This document shows positions 1-11,678 of a stretch of 64,000 nucleotides of DNA, piece by piece (position 1 is the stretch's first letter; every line of letters begins with the position of its first letter). The notes under the pieces were generated by a model, which worked only from the letters and a program-made list of their open reading frames with translations, made no database searches and had not been told where the DNA came from. Source of the stretch: Alisma plantago-aquatica (taxonomy: Eukaryota; Streptophyta; Magnoliopsida; Alismatales; Alismataceae); the NCBI GenBank assembly GCA_963693085.1, contig OY856409.1:664793591-664857590 (forward strand). The letters run 5' to 3'. The position numbers and the translations under genes are program-made.

Positions 1-862
1 GGCCTCTGTTGTAGAATCATCAATTGTTTCTTGCTTGGAACTCTTCCAGTTCACAGTTCCATTATTGAGGAAAAACACGAATCTTGATTGTGATTTGTAA
101 CCATCTTGATCAGTCTGGAAGCTTGCATTGGTGTAACTTTTTACCACCAACTCTTCCTCTTTGCCATAGATCAAGAACTTATCATTAGTCCTTCTCAAGT
201 ACTTGAGGATGTTCTTCACAGCTATCCAGTGAGCATCATCTGGATCTGACTGATATCTGCTCATCATGCTCAAGGCATACGAGACGTCTAGATGGGTACA
301 CAACATTGCATACATGGTTGATCCAAATGTTTAGGCATATGGAATCTCACCCATGTGTTCCCTTTCTTCACAAGAACTGGGACATTGAGCTCTAGAGATG
401 GGGACACCATGGTAAGCAGGAAGATTTCCTCTCTTTGAGTTCTCCATGTTAAACTACTTCAACATTTTGTCAATGTATGTGCTCTGACTTAGTCTGAAAA
501 GTCTTTTGGATCTATCTCTATAGATCTTTATCCCCAAGATGTAGGATGCTTCTCCCAAGTCTTTCATAGAGAATGTATTTCCAAGATATGCATTTACCCT
601 TTGTAAAGTAGGGATGTCATTCCCATCAATAGTATGCCATCTACATACAACATGAGGAATGTCACTATGCTCCCATTAACCTTCTTGTACACATGAGGTT
701 CATCTTCATTTTGAACAAAGTCAAACCCTTTGATTGTCTCATCAAAACAAAGAGTCCAACTTTGAGATGCTTGTTTCAATCCATAGATTGACCTTTGTAG
801 CTTATAGACTCTATTGGAACACTTTGGATCTATAAAGCCCTCAGGTTGTGTCATATACACAT
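1..862 (-). pseudogene. Ty1/Copia pol fragment (reverse transcriptase, C-terminal part)
   Basis: Read on the minus strand from about 862 downward, the sequence gives typical Copia reverse transcriptase blocks: VYMTQPEGFIDPK, then VYKLQRSIYGLKQAS, then the active-site box, which reads FLMLYVDGILLMG where YVDD is expected, so the second catalytic Asp is Gly. It continues as SMKDLGEASYILGIKIYRDR and RLFRLSQSTYIDKMLK followed by an in-frame stop. A frame change lies near 595 between the YVDG segment and the next block. The start of pol is missing because the copy breaks at the edge of the LTR at 863, and the end lies beyond the left window edge. The enzyme would have copied element RNA to cDNA; this copy is dead. 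Family assignment is firm, lineage within Copia is not determined. Confidence 0.93.
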
Positions 863-1059
863 TGTTAAAACACCAATTTTTGGGTTCGTATGGTGGGAAA
901 TGCAATTTTCCCAATAAAGGTATGATTATGGGACTTATATGAACTATATGTATCGTATGGATTCCCTTTGTAATATTTTCTTTATGTGCATGTGGTTTAT
1001 TGGATCATAATATCGGTTTAGGGTGTGTTAGGTGACCAAACATGGCATCGGGCTACCTA

Positions 1060-1660
1060 CTCAAGATGTGTATTGGTTTATCATCATGAGGGTATCGGGA
1101 AGCAACACCTAAGGAGGGGGTGTCGGCCAACCCAACCTATCGAGCAACACCATCACAAGGTGTGACGGATTAGCAGGTATCGGGCAATGCTTGGGTTAGT
1201 CGATATCACAAAGGGTGATGGGTTGCTTAGGGTTTCAGCAATATGTCCAAGCCGAGACGGGCATCCCAACTATAGATGTATCAGTCAACGCTGACCAAGG
1301 GTGTGTCGGCCTCTGCCCAACTAAGGTGATGACATATCAGCATAGCGCAACACATGAGTTGGGTCTATCAGACATCAACGCCTCTCAAGGCATGACGACG
1401 AGAATCTCGATGGGCAACGCCTCTCCAAGCAACACATAACGTTGTTCTCATATTAGTTACGCGTGCATAAGGAATGACGACCTAACGTTACCAAGGCATG
1501 TTGACCCAGGCATCCCCAAGGACATGACGACCATCAGTAAAGCATATCGCTCTAGGCCTTGCCAAAACTGTGACGACCTATTACAAACTGTGACAGTCAG
1601 TGGCATCACAAGCCATGATGGCCACTCAAAATAGATTGGCCTGACATGCCTATCGGCCTC
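1060..1660. repeat. Degenerate short-motif array inside the outer LTR
   Basis: Variants of TATCGGGCAACRCC and of the palindromic core CACC-n-AAGGTGTGACG recur every few tens of bases (for example near 1087, 1138-1165, 1176, 1206, 1250 and 1383-1423). Related words (CCGATA, CACAAACCGATA) return in the right-hand part of this LTR at about 5862-5990. The copies are too degenerate to define one repeat unit by eye. Short open frames here, such as 1215-1439, are by-products of the array. Confidence 0.5.
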
Positions 1661-2159
1661 ATCATACATATCATCCCACTCATCTTCAGCCTTAGAAATG
1701 AGTTACCAGCAAAGCAAGAAGGAATAACACAAGGGTAGAAACTAAGAAAGATTCCTATTCTTTAAAATATCATTCAAAACTACCAAGAAGAGCTACTAAT
1801 TGTGACATCTATTGCCAAACATTGATTAATATTAATGCAGAAGCGATCATTAGCAACAGAATTACTGAAAATTACTAAAAATTAAAACTTTTTACAAAGG
1901 AATCCATAAACTGAAAAACTCTTTCATAAAGAACCAAAGTAAGTTATTTACATTCTGGTTCATCATTACATCTCTGTATCATCCCTTTCTCGAAAGTTAC
2001 AAGTATCAACTGCCATGTTAAGCTTTACATACGCAGTATAAAAATCTTGAGGCATTAAGCCAAAATCTCATATCAATATTAAACTAACTACTGACTCCTA
2101 GGACCTGAGAGTACAGAGACGACACATAGGACTCTCTATTTACTGTTCATATTGCATCA

Positions 2160-2375
2160 CCCTAAATTAGGGTTTATATTCAATAACCCACAATTAGGGT
2201 TTACTATTCACATCATATCACCCTATATTAGGGTTGATCATCAAAATACTCAGAATTAGGGATTTCTCATATCATTTCCCTAAATTAAGCTCATACTATC
2301 ACCATGGATTAGGGTTTCACCTATCATTGCCCTCAATTAGGGTTAAGATTCATTAACCTTCTTAATTAGGGTTCA
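2160..2375. repeat. About 28-bp periodic array around ATTAGGGTTT
   Basis: ATTAGGG-type words start at 2166, 2193, 2227, 2255, (decayed 2284), 2308, 2336 and 2365. The spacings are 27, 34, 28, 29, 24, 28 and 29 bp. The core TTAGGGTTT is the plant telomere-type word, also known as the telo-box when it occurs in promoters. It lies inside the solo LTR. Confidence 0.75.
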
Positions 2376-2764
2376 TGATCTCTCTTCATGGATCATACCC
2401 TAATTACACATTCATTCATGTTGAAAACGTTGAAACTTAACCACTACATGATTATCATTCATGTAGGGAGTCCTCTTTCTCTCTCATCCTCTATAAGATG
2501 ATGCTTACTTTAGACTTGATTAGATTAGGTCACATCAATCATAAGTGAAGAATTGACACAATGGATTATGCCATTACTTCAATAATCATTAAAGATTAAT
2601 CATTCAAAAGGTACTAATCACTCTATCTCATTAAGGGTACAATTATTATAATCATCCTTGATTTACATCATGTAATGTTCAATTAAATAATTGGTCCTTA
2701 ATCACCTTAAGTATCCATACGGTTTTGGTTAATCACTCCCACTTGATCTTGGTTACTTAGATTT

Positions 2765-3910
2765 CAAACGGTCTTGACCAATCATACCTCAAACGATCTT
2801 GGTCCACACTTGAAACCGTTTAGCAAAGTGGGTGCTTGAAATCGTTTGACAAAGTTGAGACTTGAAACCATTTGCTGAAGTTGAGACTTCAAAACTGTTT
2901 GCTAAAGTTGAGACTTGAAACTGTTTGCTAAAGTTGAAGTTTGAAACCGTTTGAGTCTCAATCGGTTTGGGATCGTTTGGTCCCAAACGGTCTTTAGATC
3001 GTTTGGTCCCAAACAGTCTTGAGACCATTTGGTCCAAACCTCCTCAAAACTGAATGGACCAAATATGGTCTCAACCAATCATGTTGATTTAGGGTTTCCA
3101 ATGTTGATTCACTGATCGATTGAATTCTTATAACCTCTCCTCAATTGAACCTAACACCTTAATTCAATTGATCTTAATAGATCATCCTTCAACTGATTTA
3201 ACCCTCAATTGATCATTAATTAGGGTTTTGAATCAATTGGATTAGGGATTGAAATCAATGGACTTTCAATGTTAATCATTGTGAAATGAATTACTTTGAA
3301 ATCATTGGATCACCATCCAAATTGAACATGACCTGACCTCAAACGGTCTTGAGGTTGTTTGGATAACCTCCAAACGGTCTTGAGACCGTTTTCCCATCAC
3401 ATCATCAAAATCCATGACATCCAATTAGGGTTTGGATCATTGGATTGATCATCAAATTGATTATTGATTACATTCCAATTTGGTATCATTGGATCTTCAA
3501 TTGCCCAACCATACTCAACCCTAGACCTCCAAACGGTCTTGAGACCATTTGGGTGATCTCCAAATGGTCTTGAGACATTTGGGTTAATCAACCCAAAGTT
3601 CTAAGTCAATCAATTAAGAAATCAGCACTTAACCCTATTAGGGTTTGGTGATTGATGGTCCTTCAACTAATGAACCCTTTGAAACTAATCAATTTAATTT
3701 AATGGATCATTAACCATCATCATTATCATCAATTCTCCAAATGGTCAACTATGGTCAACACTCCCAAATGGTTTGAAACCATTTACTTCCAAACGGTTTG
3801 ATGAAACTGTTTACTTCCAAACGGTTTGTGAAACCATTTACTCCCAAACAGTTTTGTGAAACCATTTGAGCAAATATGTTGAAACCGTTTGGTCTAGAAT
3901 TTTCTTGGGA
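2765..3910. repeat. Cluster of AAACGGT...ACCGTTT palindromes inside the solo LTR
   Basis: About 25 copies or half-copies of a palindrome with the ideal form AAACGGTCTTGAGACCGTTT occur here, dense at 2768-3045, 3340-3390, 3530-3590 and 3765-3895. Many copies are degraded by C-to-T or G-to-A changes (AAATGGT, ACCATTT). Spacers are irregular. Confidence 0.8.
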
Positions 3911-6386
3911 AAAGTGTCCAAGATGATGTCATCATCATCTTCCTTCGTTCGACTAGGAACTACTACCATTTTCATAGAAATTGCAGCAATGAATCAAAAG
4001 AGTTCCAAATAGATGAAAATAAACAATTATTGGAGAATTGAATGCAATATCAATGTTTAAGGGTTAAGTTATATAACCCGCCTTTGAATCTGATTCCAAG
4101 CTTCAAGCTCCACGTTCTCTAATGGTGGATGAGCTTTAACAACTGCCCGAGGTCTGTTTGCAAGCTTTTTGGATGAAAGTGTTGTCTAGGTTTGGAAATC
4201 GAGTGAAGAAAACAAAGAATCAAGCATTGATTTTCGGTTTTCACCACGAAATCAAGGTGAAAGGTGATCAAAAGCTTACTAACATGTTGGGGTCGTCCTT
4301 ATCCTACTCCTAAGCTCTCTCTCATGGTCGTCCAAGGCAAGAAGAGAAAAGGGAATTCCGAAAAAGATCCTTTTGTGGGTAGGAAATGAGATATGTATAA
4401 GGAATTTCAAGGAAAGAGAAAATGGAATTAATTCCTTTAATTCCCAAAATTATTTCCACAAATTCCCCCTCAATTCCTTTTCCACGAAGCCAACTTCATC
4501 CTCTTTCAAAACCTCTTCATTATCCAAGAATTAAAAGGAAAAGAAATTAAGCACCTTAATCATATTATAGTAATATCCCATTTTAGTGGATAATACTTTT
4601 TCTTATAATAAGGTGAGTGGAGTTTTCACCTCCTTAGGATATTTTCGTGCCTTTGCAAGGAACAAACTCGTCCAACACTTAAAAAATTCGTCCCTCAAGT
4701 TTTGGTTGAAGGGCTCTTCAATTAACATATTTCTTCTTGCATTAAATTGAATTAAAGTTCCACTTATGCATAAATCTTGATTATTTTAATATCAAGATTC
4801 TCTCTCCTCCAAATTAAATCAAATGATGTGCCCCTCTCATTTTATTTTCTCTAAATAATTCCAAGAAACATGGGGGGCCCTCTAGAAGTGGTAATTTGCA
4901 TATTGAACCCTAGATTTTGGGTAAATTACACATTACACCAAAACTAGGTTTTAATGCACAAGGATTGCTCTACAAGCTTTATCTTGGTGCTCAAGCTTGT
5001 GGAAACCATACCACTACATCATATTCATTATTATGATGTCTCAACATCTGAGGAATATTTTATCATGTATAATTTGCAAGTTAACCCCTCAACTTGGGTA
5101 ATTTGCACTTTAATCCAAAATTAACAAAACAATGTTTCAACATTATTCAAAAAGGACTGAAAATGAAATATAAGTTCCTCATAAGCCTTAATTACCTCTC
5201 AAAAGATAAAATCAAGCATCTAATCAACTTTATTAAGAAAACACCTAGGGTGAAAACATAACCCAGGTCAGGGATGTTATACTAACATTCAAGATATAAT
5301 GAGCCAAGGATAAAGAGCAAAGATAGCAAGTAAAGGGTGATAATAACAAAGAGGGTTTAGAGTTATATAACCCACCTCAAGGATCACCACCAATGTCCAA
5401 GCTTCGTGATCTCAAGGTATAAGAATATCTTCCAAGATTGATCACCACAACACCTCCAAGGAAGAAGATGGAACCATGGTTAAGAGAGCATGAGAGGGAA
5501 AAGAAAGTAACCAAGGTCCATGGCCAAGAAGAAGAAAAAAAGAGCGAAAGAGGAGCTAAGGATCATGGCTTACAAAGGTATAGGATGAAGAGAGAACCAC
5601 AAGCATGGGACTCATCCCCCAAGCTCCAAGTGAGAGACTCCTCTAGCTCAAGGTCGTCCACCAAAGAGGGAATGCAAGGATAACCAAAAGGGTTCTCTTG
5701 CATAGAGAGAAAGATGAATATAAACAATATGGATGAAAGAGAGAGCAAGAGGAAGGTGTCACCACCTTAAAACCCTAGGTGACACTTGTCTACAAAGAAG
5801 GGCCACATGTAACACCATGCAATGAGGTGATAAGATCTATGTCTCGTTATGATGGTCAAGGCCGATACACACATCTACTCTCTTCACAAACAGATAGGGG
5901 TAAACCCTAGGTACCACAAAGCGATATGATGCACCTCCAGACACTAAAAAATTGATAGGATTTCCCTCAAGACACCCACAAACCGATATAGGGCCTCTCC
6001 AAGGCTCTCAAGCCCGAGATAGCACTCCTAGATGTAAGACACACCTCAAACATGTGTCCAAAACACCACCATGAATGTCACCACACAACCAAGGTCCAAA
6101 CAAAGTTCCCATGTCTTTATCTCTCCTCCAGATGATGCTAAGAGAGATAAGGAACACTCTAGAGGTGGAAAATTTCACATCAACCCCTATCCTGGGTAAA
6201 TTGCAATTTGCACAAAACCTCTCCACAAAACACAAGCATCAAGCTCAAACAAGCTTCAAATAAGGAACTCAAGCCTCCAACATGTCCTAATTGCATCTCA
6301 GATGATTAGAGCAAGGAGCTAAGCAACATACTTAAGCAAAACAAATAGGGTTATCCCAAAATGTGGGTCAGAGTCCTTACACATAT

Positions 6387-8390
6387 CCTCAAGTGTATTC
6401 ATTCATAGGGGTAACCTTACCATATTGCATCAACACACAACCTAGACCTTTAATTGATGCATTCAAGAATATTACATATGCCTTTCCATTTCTAATAGAA
6501 TACATTCATCTAGATACTTCCTATTACTCAACTTCTAACATTGTGTTGTGAGATCATGGATTCCTTAATCTATATGTTATATAATCTTGATGCACCATCT
6601 TCGTGAATGAACATTTAATTTACCTTTTTCTATCACATATCATTGTTACATACATTTTATATTTCTTATAAACAAACAACAACGGTGCAACCCAAGGTGA
6701 TGTGTTGGGGTTGTATATAAAGCCTTTATTCGTTACCTCTTGAAGTTTCCTCGTAACCCTATAAGTTTAGTTGACACCATCTAATAGAGTGGTAACTCTA
6801 TCAAAAAAAGTACCATGTGATTTCAAATTGAATTTCTATATGTGGTGTTAAAATTAGTTATTAATAAGGAAAAAAACCATTGCAATCTTGTAACATGTAG
6901 TTCTATCAAAAAAGGGTTCTCTGATTCATTTTTAGATACATATTCTGAGAACCCTTTTCAATGCTTCCTTAAAATCCTTCCTTCTACCATAAAAAAATAT
7001 CATACATGCAGGTAACATCTTATGAACTACTATAAAGATCCACATATTTTAACCATTCTAGAAATTAACTATTTGGTGAAGTGATCCAATCTTACCTAAT
7101 ACCATTTAAGATAGTTCTTGCCAAAGATTTTGTTGAACATGTGCATTTCAAGTTCCAAATCCACTTGAATATTAAGACTCCCAACTAAAATCACACATCT
7201 AAGACATAACACTACAATGATTATAGGTTCTATAGTCGGATCCAATAGAAACTCACATGACAAATGTATTATGATTAAATGTATTTTAGATATCACAATC
7301 ATAGTCACAAATGTGTCATTGGAATGCAAACCTATCAAAATATTAATAGGAGTAACAACATCTATAACTAACCCACCCTATAATGGATTCTCTTCATTGG
7401 CATCTCCGTGTTCCATTCTGTGATGTGGATTCATGTATACTTCAGACTACATGTGAGATTGCCTCCCAATTATTGCTTCTCTACTGATGCTTCCCTCTCA
7501 AACTCTATCTCCAATACTATGGTTTCATCATTTTAAGACAATCTCTATCATAATTCCATTGTTTTCCACATGTATAACATGTAGGATAATTAGGATCACA
7601 ACAACAACGATGATGAAAGCATCCACAATTGATACATTATGTATGTTTTGAGACATTACTATGTGTTTTAGGATTTTGGTACTCATCACTGTTTATGAAC
7701 TAGCAATGGTCTCTCTCTATGGTTGATATTTTCATCCCTTACATCTTCGTATATCCCTTATCCAATGGGGTTTGTATGGTACACTAAATGGTGAAGGAAC
7801 CCTCACAATCTAATTTGGAGGTCAAACTATTCTTTGGAGAATACCAGCAGTAGGTCTAGATAACTCATCCCATAAGTTTTTTTCTAGATATTTACCTTAC
7901 CTCTAGTATAAATTGTCCCTTCTACTTATTTTGTGTTAACCAAAACAGCACATAAATGCAGGTGACATTGAGTAACGGGTACCTTTTCCTACATCTTAGG
8001 ATTTAACCCCTCTTTGAATCTTTTAATTTTATCATAGTATGTTTGTCAAATTTTCAGACAAAATCTCAGGAGATCCAAGAATAATAATTCATATTGACTA
8101 ACTTACATTGTTTCTTGTTTTAACATTTCAATTTTCCACATTCTATCATGTACATGGTTATCAAGATAATACTACAACTCAACACTCCTTTTGAACTCTA
8201 TCGACATTGTAATATCCCCTTCTCTTTGTGCTTTTTCCTTTCTCCACCATTGACTAGCATTCCCTTTTAGAATATACACCATAGGTTCTACTTTGGTCTC
8301 TCCTTGGGGACATGGGCTAGCTTGATGTCTTCTCGATGTTGTACAATCAATAATCAATTTTTTCCAATCCTAACTTCGTGTAAAGTTAAA
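6387..8390 (-). pseudogene. Decayed Ty3/Gypsy gag and RNase H remnants
   Basis: On the minus strand, about 8357-8172 reads as a Retrotrans_gag core (VYILKGNASQWWRKE ... FKRS). About 8165-7980 continues with MWKIEMLKQETM, stop, VSQYELLFLDLLRF and DKIKRFKEGLNPKM, the gag helix set of chromoviruses, with several in-frame stops. At 7579-7538 lies a zinc knuckle read as CYTCGKQWNYDRDC, in which Trp replaces the usual Gly before the His position and Asn replaces the His. At about 6480-6387 an RNase H start reads NASIKGLGCVLMQYGKV, where the first catalytic Asp of DAS is Asn. Only about 1 kb separates knuckle and RNase H, too little for protease plus reverse transcriptase, so most of pol is deleted. 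The left end is cut by the LTR ending at 6381. Confidence 0.85.
6494..6656 (+). repeat. 163-bp dispersed direct repeat, copy A
   Basis: This segment matches 30,273-30,435 over 163 bp with four substitutions and no indels counted by eye (about 97.5%). Flanking bases on both sides differ completely. Copy A borders the RNase H remnant. No terminal inverted repeats or target duplication are apparent. Confidence 0.9.
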
Positions 8391-11300
8391 AGATCCTATC
8401 TTGTTCAACTTCTTATATGACCTACTCATATGTCTCACTAGATCTGATTGGGGTACTTTGTGGTATTAGACACATAAGGAAAGGCACATTTACCCCATCT
8501 CAGTGGGAAGCGAAGAAGTTGTGGCCCCCTTTTCTTTTATAAGTTGGGATTGAGGAATTTTGATTTATCATGATAGGTGTAGAAGGAAACAAATCATAAG
8601 CATCGAATACCCACTTTGAAGGGGTTATGACATAAAAGGAAGCCATCATTCCTTGGGTCAAGGCTTGCATCACACGTTTCAACTATAAAAATATTTCTAG
8701 CATACATGGTGCAGAAACAATCACTTCCTCTTATTCACCCTCTATGTATATTGTTCATAATCACAACTTCATCCCTCAATGCAGAAGGTGGAGGAGATAA
8801 TATAGTTTGGTATCCATCTTGTCCATGTAGAGATGATTGAGCCCTACTAAGAAAACAATACTAGTTTTCAGCTTGTTCTTATTTGACACACACCATTCTT
8901 CATAGAGTATATAATGTTTTCTGGCATAATAAGTAGACTTGACTCGTCCTATGTTCATGTACTAGTATAAACCTAGGTTGATACCACATTTTTAGGAACC
9001 ACTTCTAACCATCAATGGAAACATGACTATTAGGTGTCTTCCCATGGTGATAAAGATATAACCCATATATAAGACCTTATTTCCAACTAAATGCAAACAA
9101 AAACACAAAACATCATTCTATAGATGAGTAATTGTACATACTAATGTTCAACCACATTTTGTAAAGACTATTTTTTATAGTTCCCAAAAGAGATATTAAG
9201 GATTGTATTAGGTACTTTATATATCCTTCAGCAAGATTTTATCTACAAAACCACTAGAACTGTAGCTAGTACATTAAATCTCTTTCTCTCATGTCCTCTC
9301 TCTCTCTTTCCCTCTCTCTATCTCTCTCTCTCTATATATAGAGAGATAGTATGTGTGTGTGCATGTGTGCATAGTGGTACACAAGCTTCAACTGGCTATG
9401 AAGTCACTCAGGTTGCTTACTCATCTCTGAAATAGAAGACATTGCCCTAGTACCTAAAGTGTTTGTCAACAATTTATAAGATGTTGCATAATTGAGAAGA
9501 TAATAGACAAGAGTAATAAATAAAATGTTATCTTCTTAATGGTAAACTAAACAATTAAAATTCCAGATACTATCTTATCATACACTAGGCAATCCTAATA
9601 ATCAACATTAGTAATAAATTTGCAAAGTTATAATGGTTTACAGTATGAAAAATGTAGGAATTATGAAGAAGAGACTAATATGTATGACTATCGACTTTTT
9701 CCATTTGTTACTTTTTCTCTAAAACTATTTTTATGTACCAAATTAAGTAGAATTTATCGTGATGTAATCACATGCATCACTCACCACCAATGTTTGGGGG
9801 TTTGTCCCGCCACTCTAAGATCTAATTTAGGTCTTCCACATGGCTAGGTAGGATAGTACATCATCTCTTCCTTCAATGTCTTAGTTTTTATTTATTTTTA
9901 GGATTGGTTCCTCGATTAAAATCTTATGGGCTTCCCCAATCATTTACTCATGATTATCTCTAGGTAATTGAGGCCTCACACCCATCTATGTGGAACCCAA
10001 AACCCCCCCTTGATTAGTCCACAAGACATAATAGACTTCCAAGTTTTCTTCTCATGTATTATAAGAATGGCATGTTTCCCAATCCCATCATGAGTTTTGG
10101 GTAAGGTTTGTTGTGTTCAAGGTACCTAGTTTGATAAATATTAGTTTATCTCTTTATAAATGACATGTCTTGCTCATCTTAGGCATTTATCTCATTTATA
10201 ATTATGATATCATTCATATGAATTGAAAATAAATTTAACTTCAAGATTTTATTGAATTAAGAAAGGTGCATGACGAATCAACACTACAATATATAAACAA
10301 TGATGTCGTCATCTCAAAACATTCTTCATATAGCATCATTTAATGCATATGTACTTTTCTCATTCATTCACGATTTCCCAATACCATGTAATCTCATTAT
10401 TTTTCATTAATTTCTATAAATTTAATCAAGAATCATCATAACATGTAAAAAATTAATATATATTTAAATGGTAGGTAACCTACTTCCATATGTTAACTTC
10501 TATCTATATCACTAAGAACTAGAACATGGATATATTATATTTTTTTCACTTTTGATTCCCTTTGATAGATAAAATATACAAGTTTCATGAACTAATTGAT
10601 AGGGGTTGAATTTCTACTCCATTATCTTTAAACATAGTTATCCACTCACATTAATAGTAGTAATTTTTAGAATCTTTTGCTTCCTCCTTTTAGGGTCATC
10701 AAAACTCAGTAATCCACCAACTAGATATAGGTTCCTCCATTAGATCGTGTAGCTTATACAAAGAAGATTGTTAGAGAAGAGAAATTGAATATCATGATAT
10801 CCTTGGCCTCTTTAGAGGAGGAAAACATGGAACTCGAGTAAAGTATAATATGAATGAATAAATAAATATAAACCAACATACTACTTGTTATTCCAACTCC
10901 AAACAATCCTAGAAGTGATTCTAGGTTTCATTTTCCAAAAAGACATCAATTATACCAAAAATCCTCTTCCTATGGTAATACTTTAGGGTGAAGAGGGTAA
11001 AAAGAAGTGGGATATGTTCTGGAGTAGAAAGGATTCCAGGTGGGATATATGCATACCATTTCATCACTTCTATTTCTTGTTTCATCAAAACTAAGAGTCA
11101 ATCAAATTTTTGGGTAATCAATTTAATAATTTGGTGACTATGACCAAAAGTGATCGTTGTTGGGACTATTATGACTAAAAAGTGGGTCATTTATAGAAAA
11201 TCAATTTTCTTATTGAACAATTTGTCGGCTTCTTAGCCTGACTATTAAACAAATCGGTCAACCTTGACCAGTGACCATTATTGGTCAATATGGATTAAAA

Positions 11301-11673
11301 GATGATGGTCTCCATTGACCTATCTCTACAAAAGTCGAATACAACATTCCAAAATGTCCTCAAAAGAACCATGACCCCCGATTTGATTATCATCTCATTT
11401 ATGCATCTCCTTAGTTGTTAAATTACCGTGATTTCTACACTAAGTAAGGTTAGGAAGTATTTTCCATACTTAAGTTATCTTTGATTACCATATGAAATAT
11501 AATTCACCTAATTCACGATTAATCCACAAATAAGAAATCTTAATAAATAACGCTACACAAGGTTTTCAATTGTTATGCATGTCATTGATAAAACATGAAC
11601 CATACAAATAAAGGTTTTCTTAACATTGTTACTCAAAAACATAAGAATTCACCAAATTAAGGTTTCATTATCA
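8391..11673. other. AT-rich sequence without recognisable gene
   Basis: No coding domain, LTR pair or RNA gene was recognised on either strand; open frames are under 80 codons and lack any known motif. It lies upstream of the decayed gag in that element's sense, so part may be its 5' leader or an eroded LTR. The only distinct feature is the simple repeat at 9279-9372. Confidence 0.6.
9279..9372. repeat. Compound microsatellite (TC)n-(TA)n-(GA)n-(TG)n
   Basis: CT/TC-rich runs are followed by a short CTCTATATATAGAG palindrome and then TGTGTGTG/CATG repeats. Confidence 0.95.
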
Positions 11674-11678
11674 CAACA

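Larger units (their letters stand above)
1801..5281 (-). mobile_element. Solo LTR of a long-LTR Ty3/Gypsy element
   Basis: The LTR begins TGTGACATC and ends GATGTTATA; the inverted ends match if two C-to-T changes are allowed in the right one. It is flanked by CTAAT (1796-1800) and CTAAC (5282-5286), a 5-bp target duplication with one difference. Length is 3,481 bp with no internal PBS, PPT or coding domain, so it is a solo LTR left by recombination between the two LTRs of a full element. The first 300 bp (GCGATC, AATTACTGAAAATTAC, GAGAGTACAGAGACGAC) match the LTR at 63,195 in the same orientation, so they are the same family. The minus orientation is inferred: the GCGGAAGC-type block lies near the left end here, as in the reverse complement of the plus-oriented solo LTR at 43,046. 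Confidence 0.9.
863..6381 (-). mobile_element. Interrupted gypsy-type LTR, probably a solo LTR
   Basis: The segment starts TGTTAAAACACC and ends GAGTCCTTACA (TG...CA). It is flanked by CACAT (858-862) and CATAT (6382-6386), a possible 5-bp target duplication with one C/T change. Without the inserted solo LTR at 1801-5281 it is about 2.0 kb. The stretch 5340-5440 (ATATAACCCACCT, then a region rich in AAGCTT) resembles 4040-4120 of the inner solo LTR in the same orientation, so it is probably the same broad LTR family; the minus orientation is inferred from that. The flanks belong to different decayed elements (Copia pol on the left, gypsy RNase H on the right), so the insertion may have hit an existing junction or the flank was rearranged. 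No retroelement coding domain was seen inside. Confidence 0.6.
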
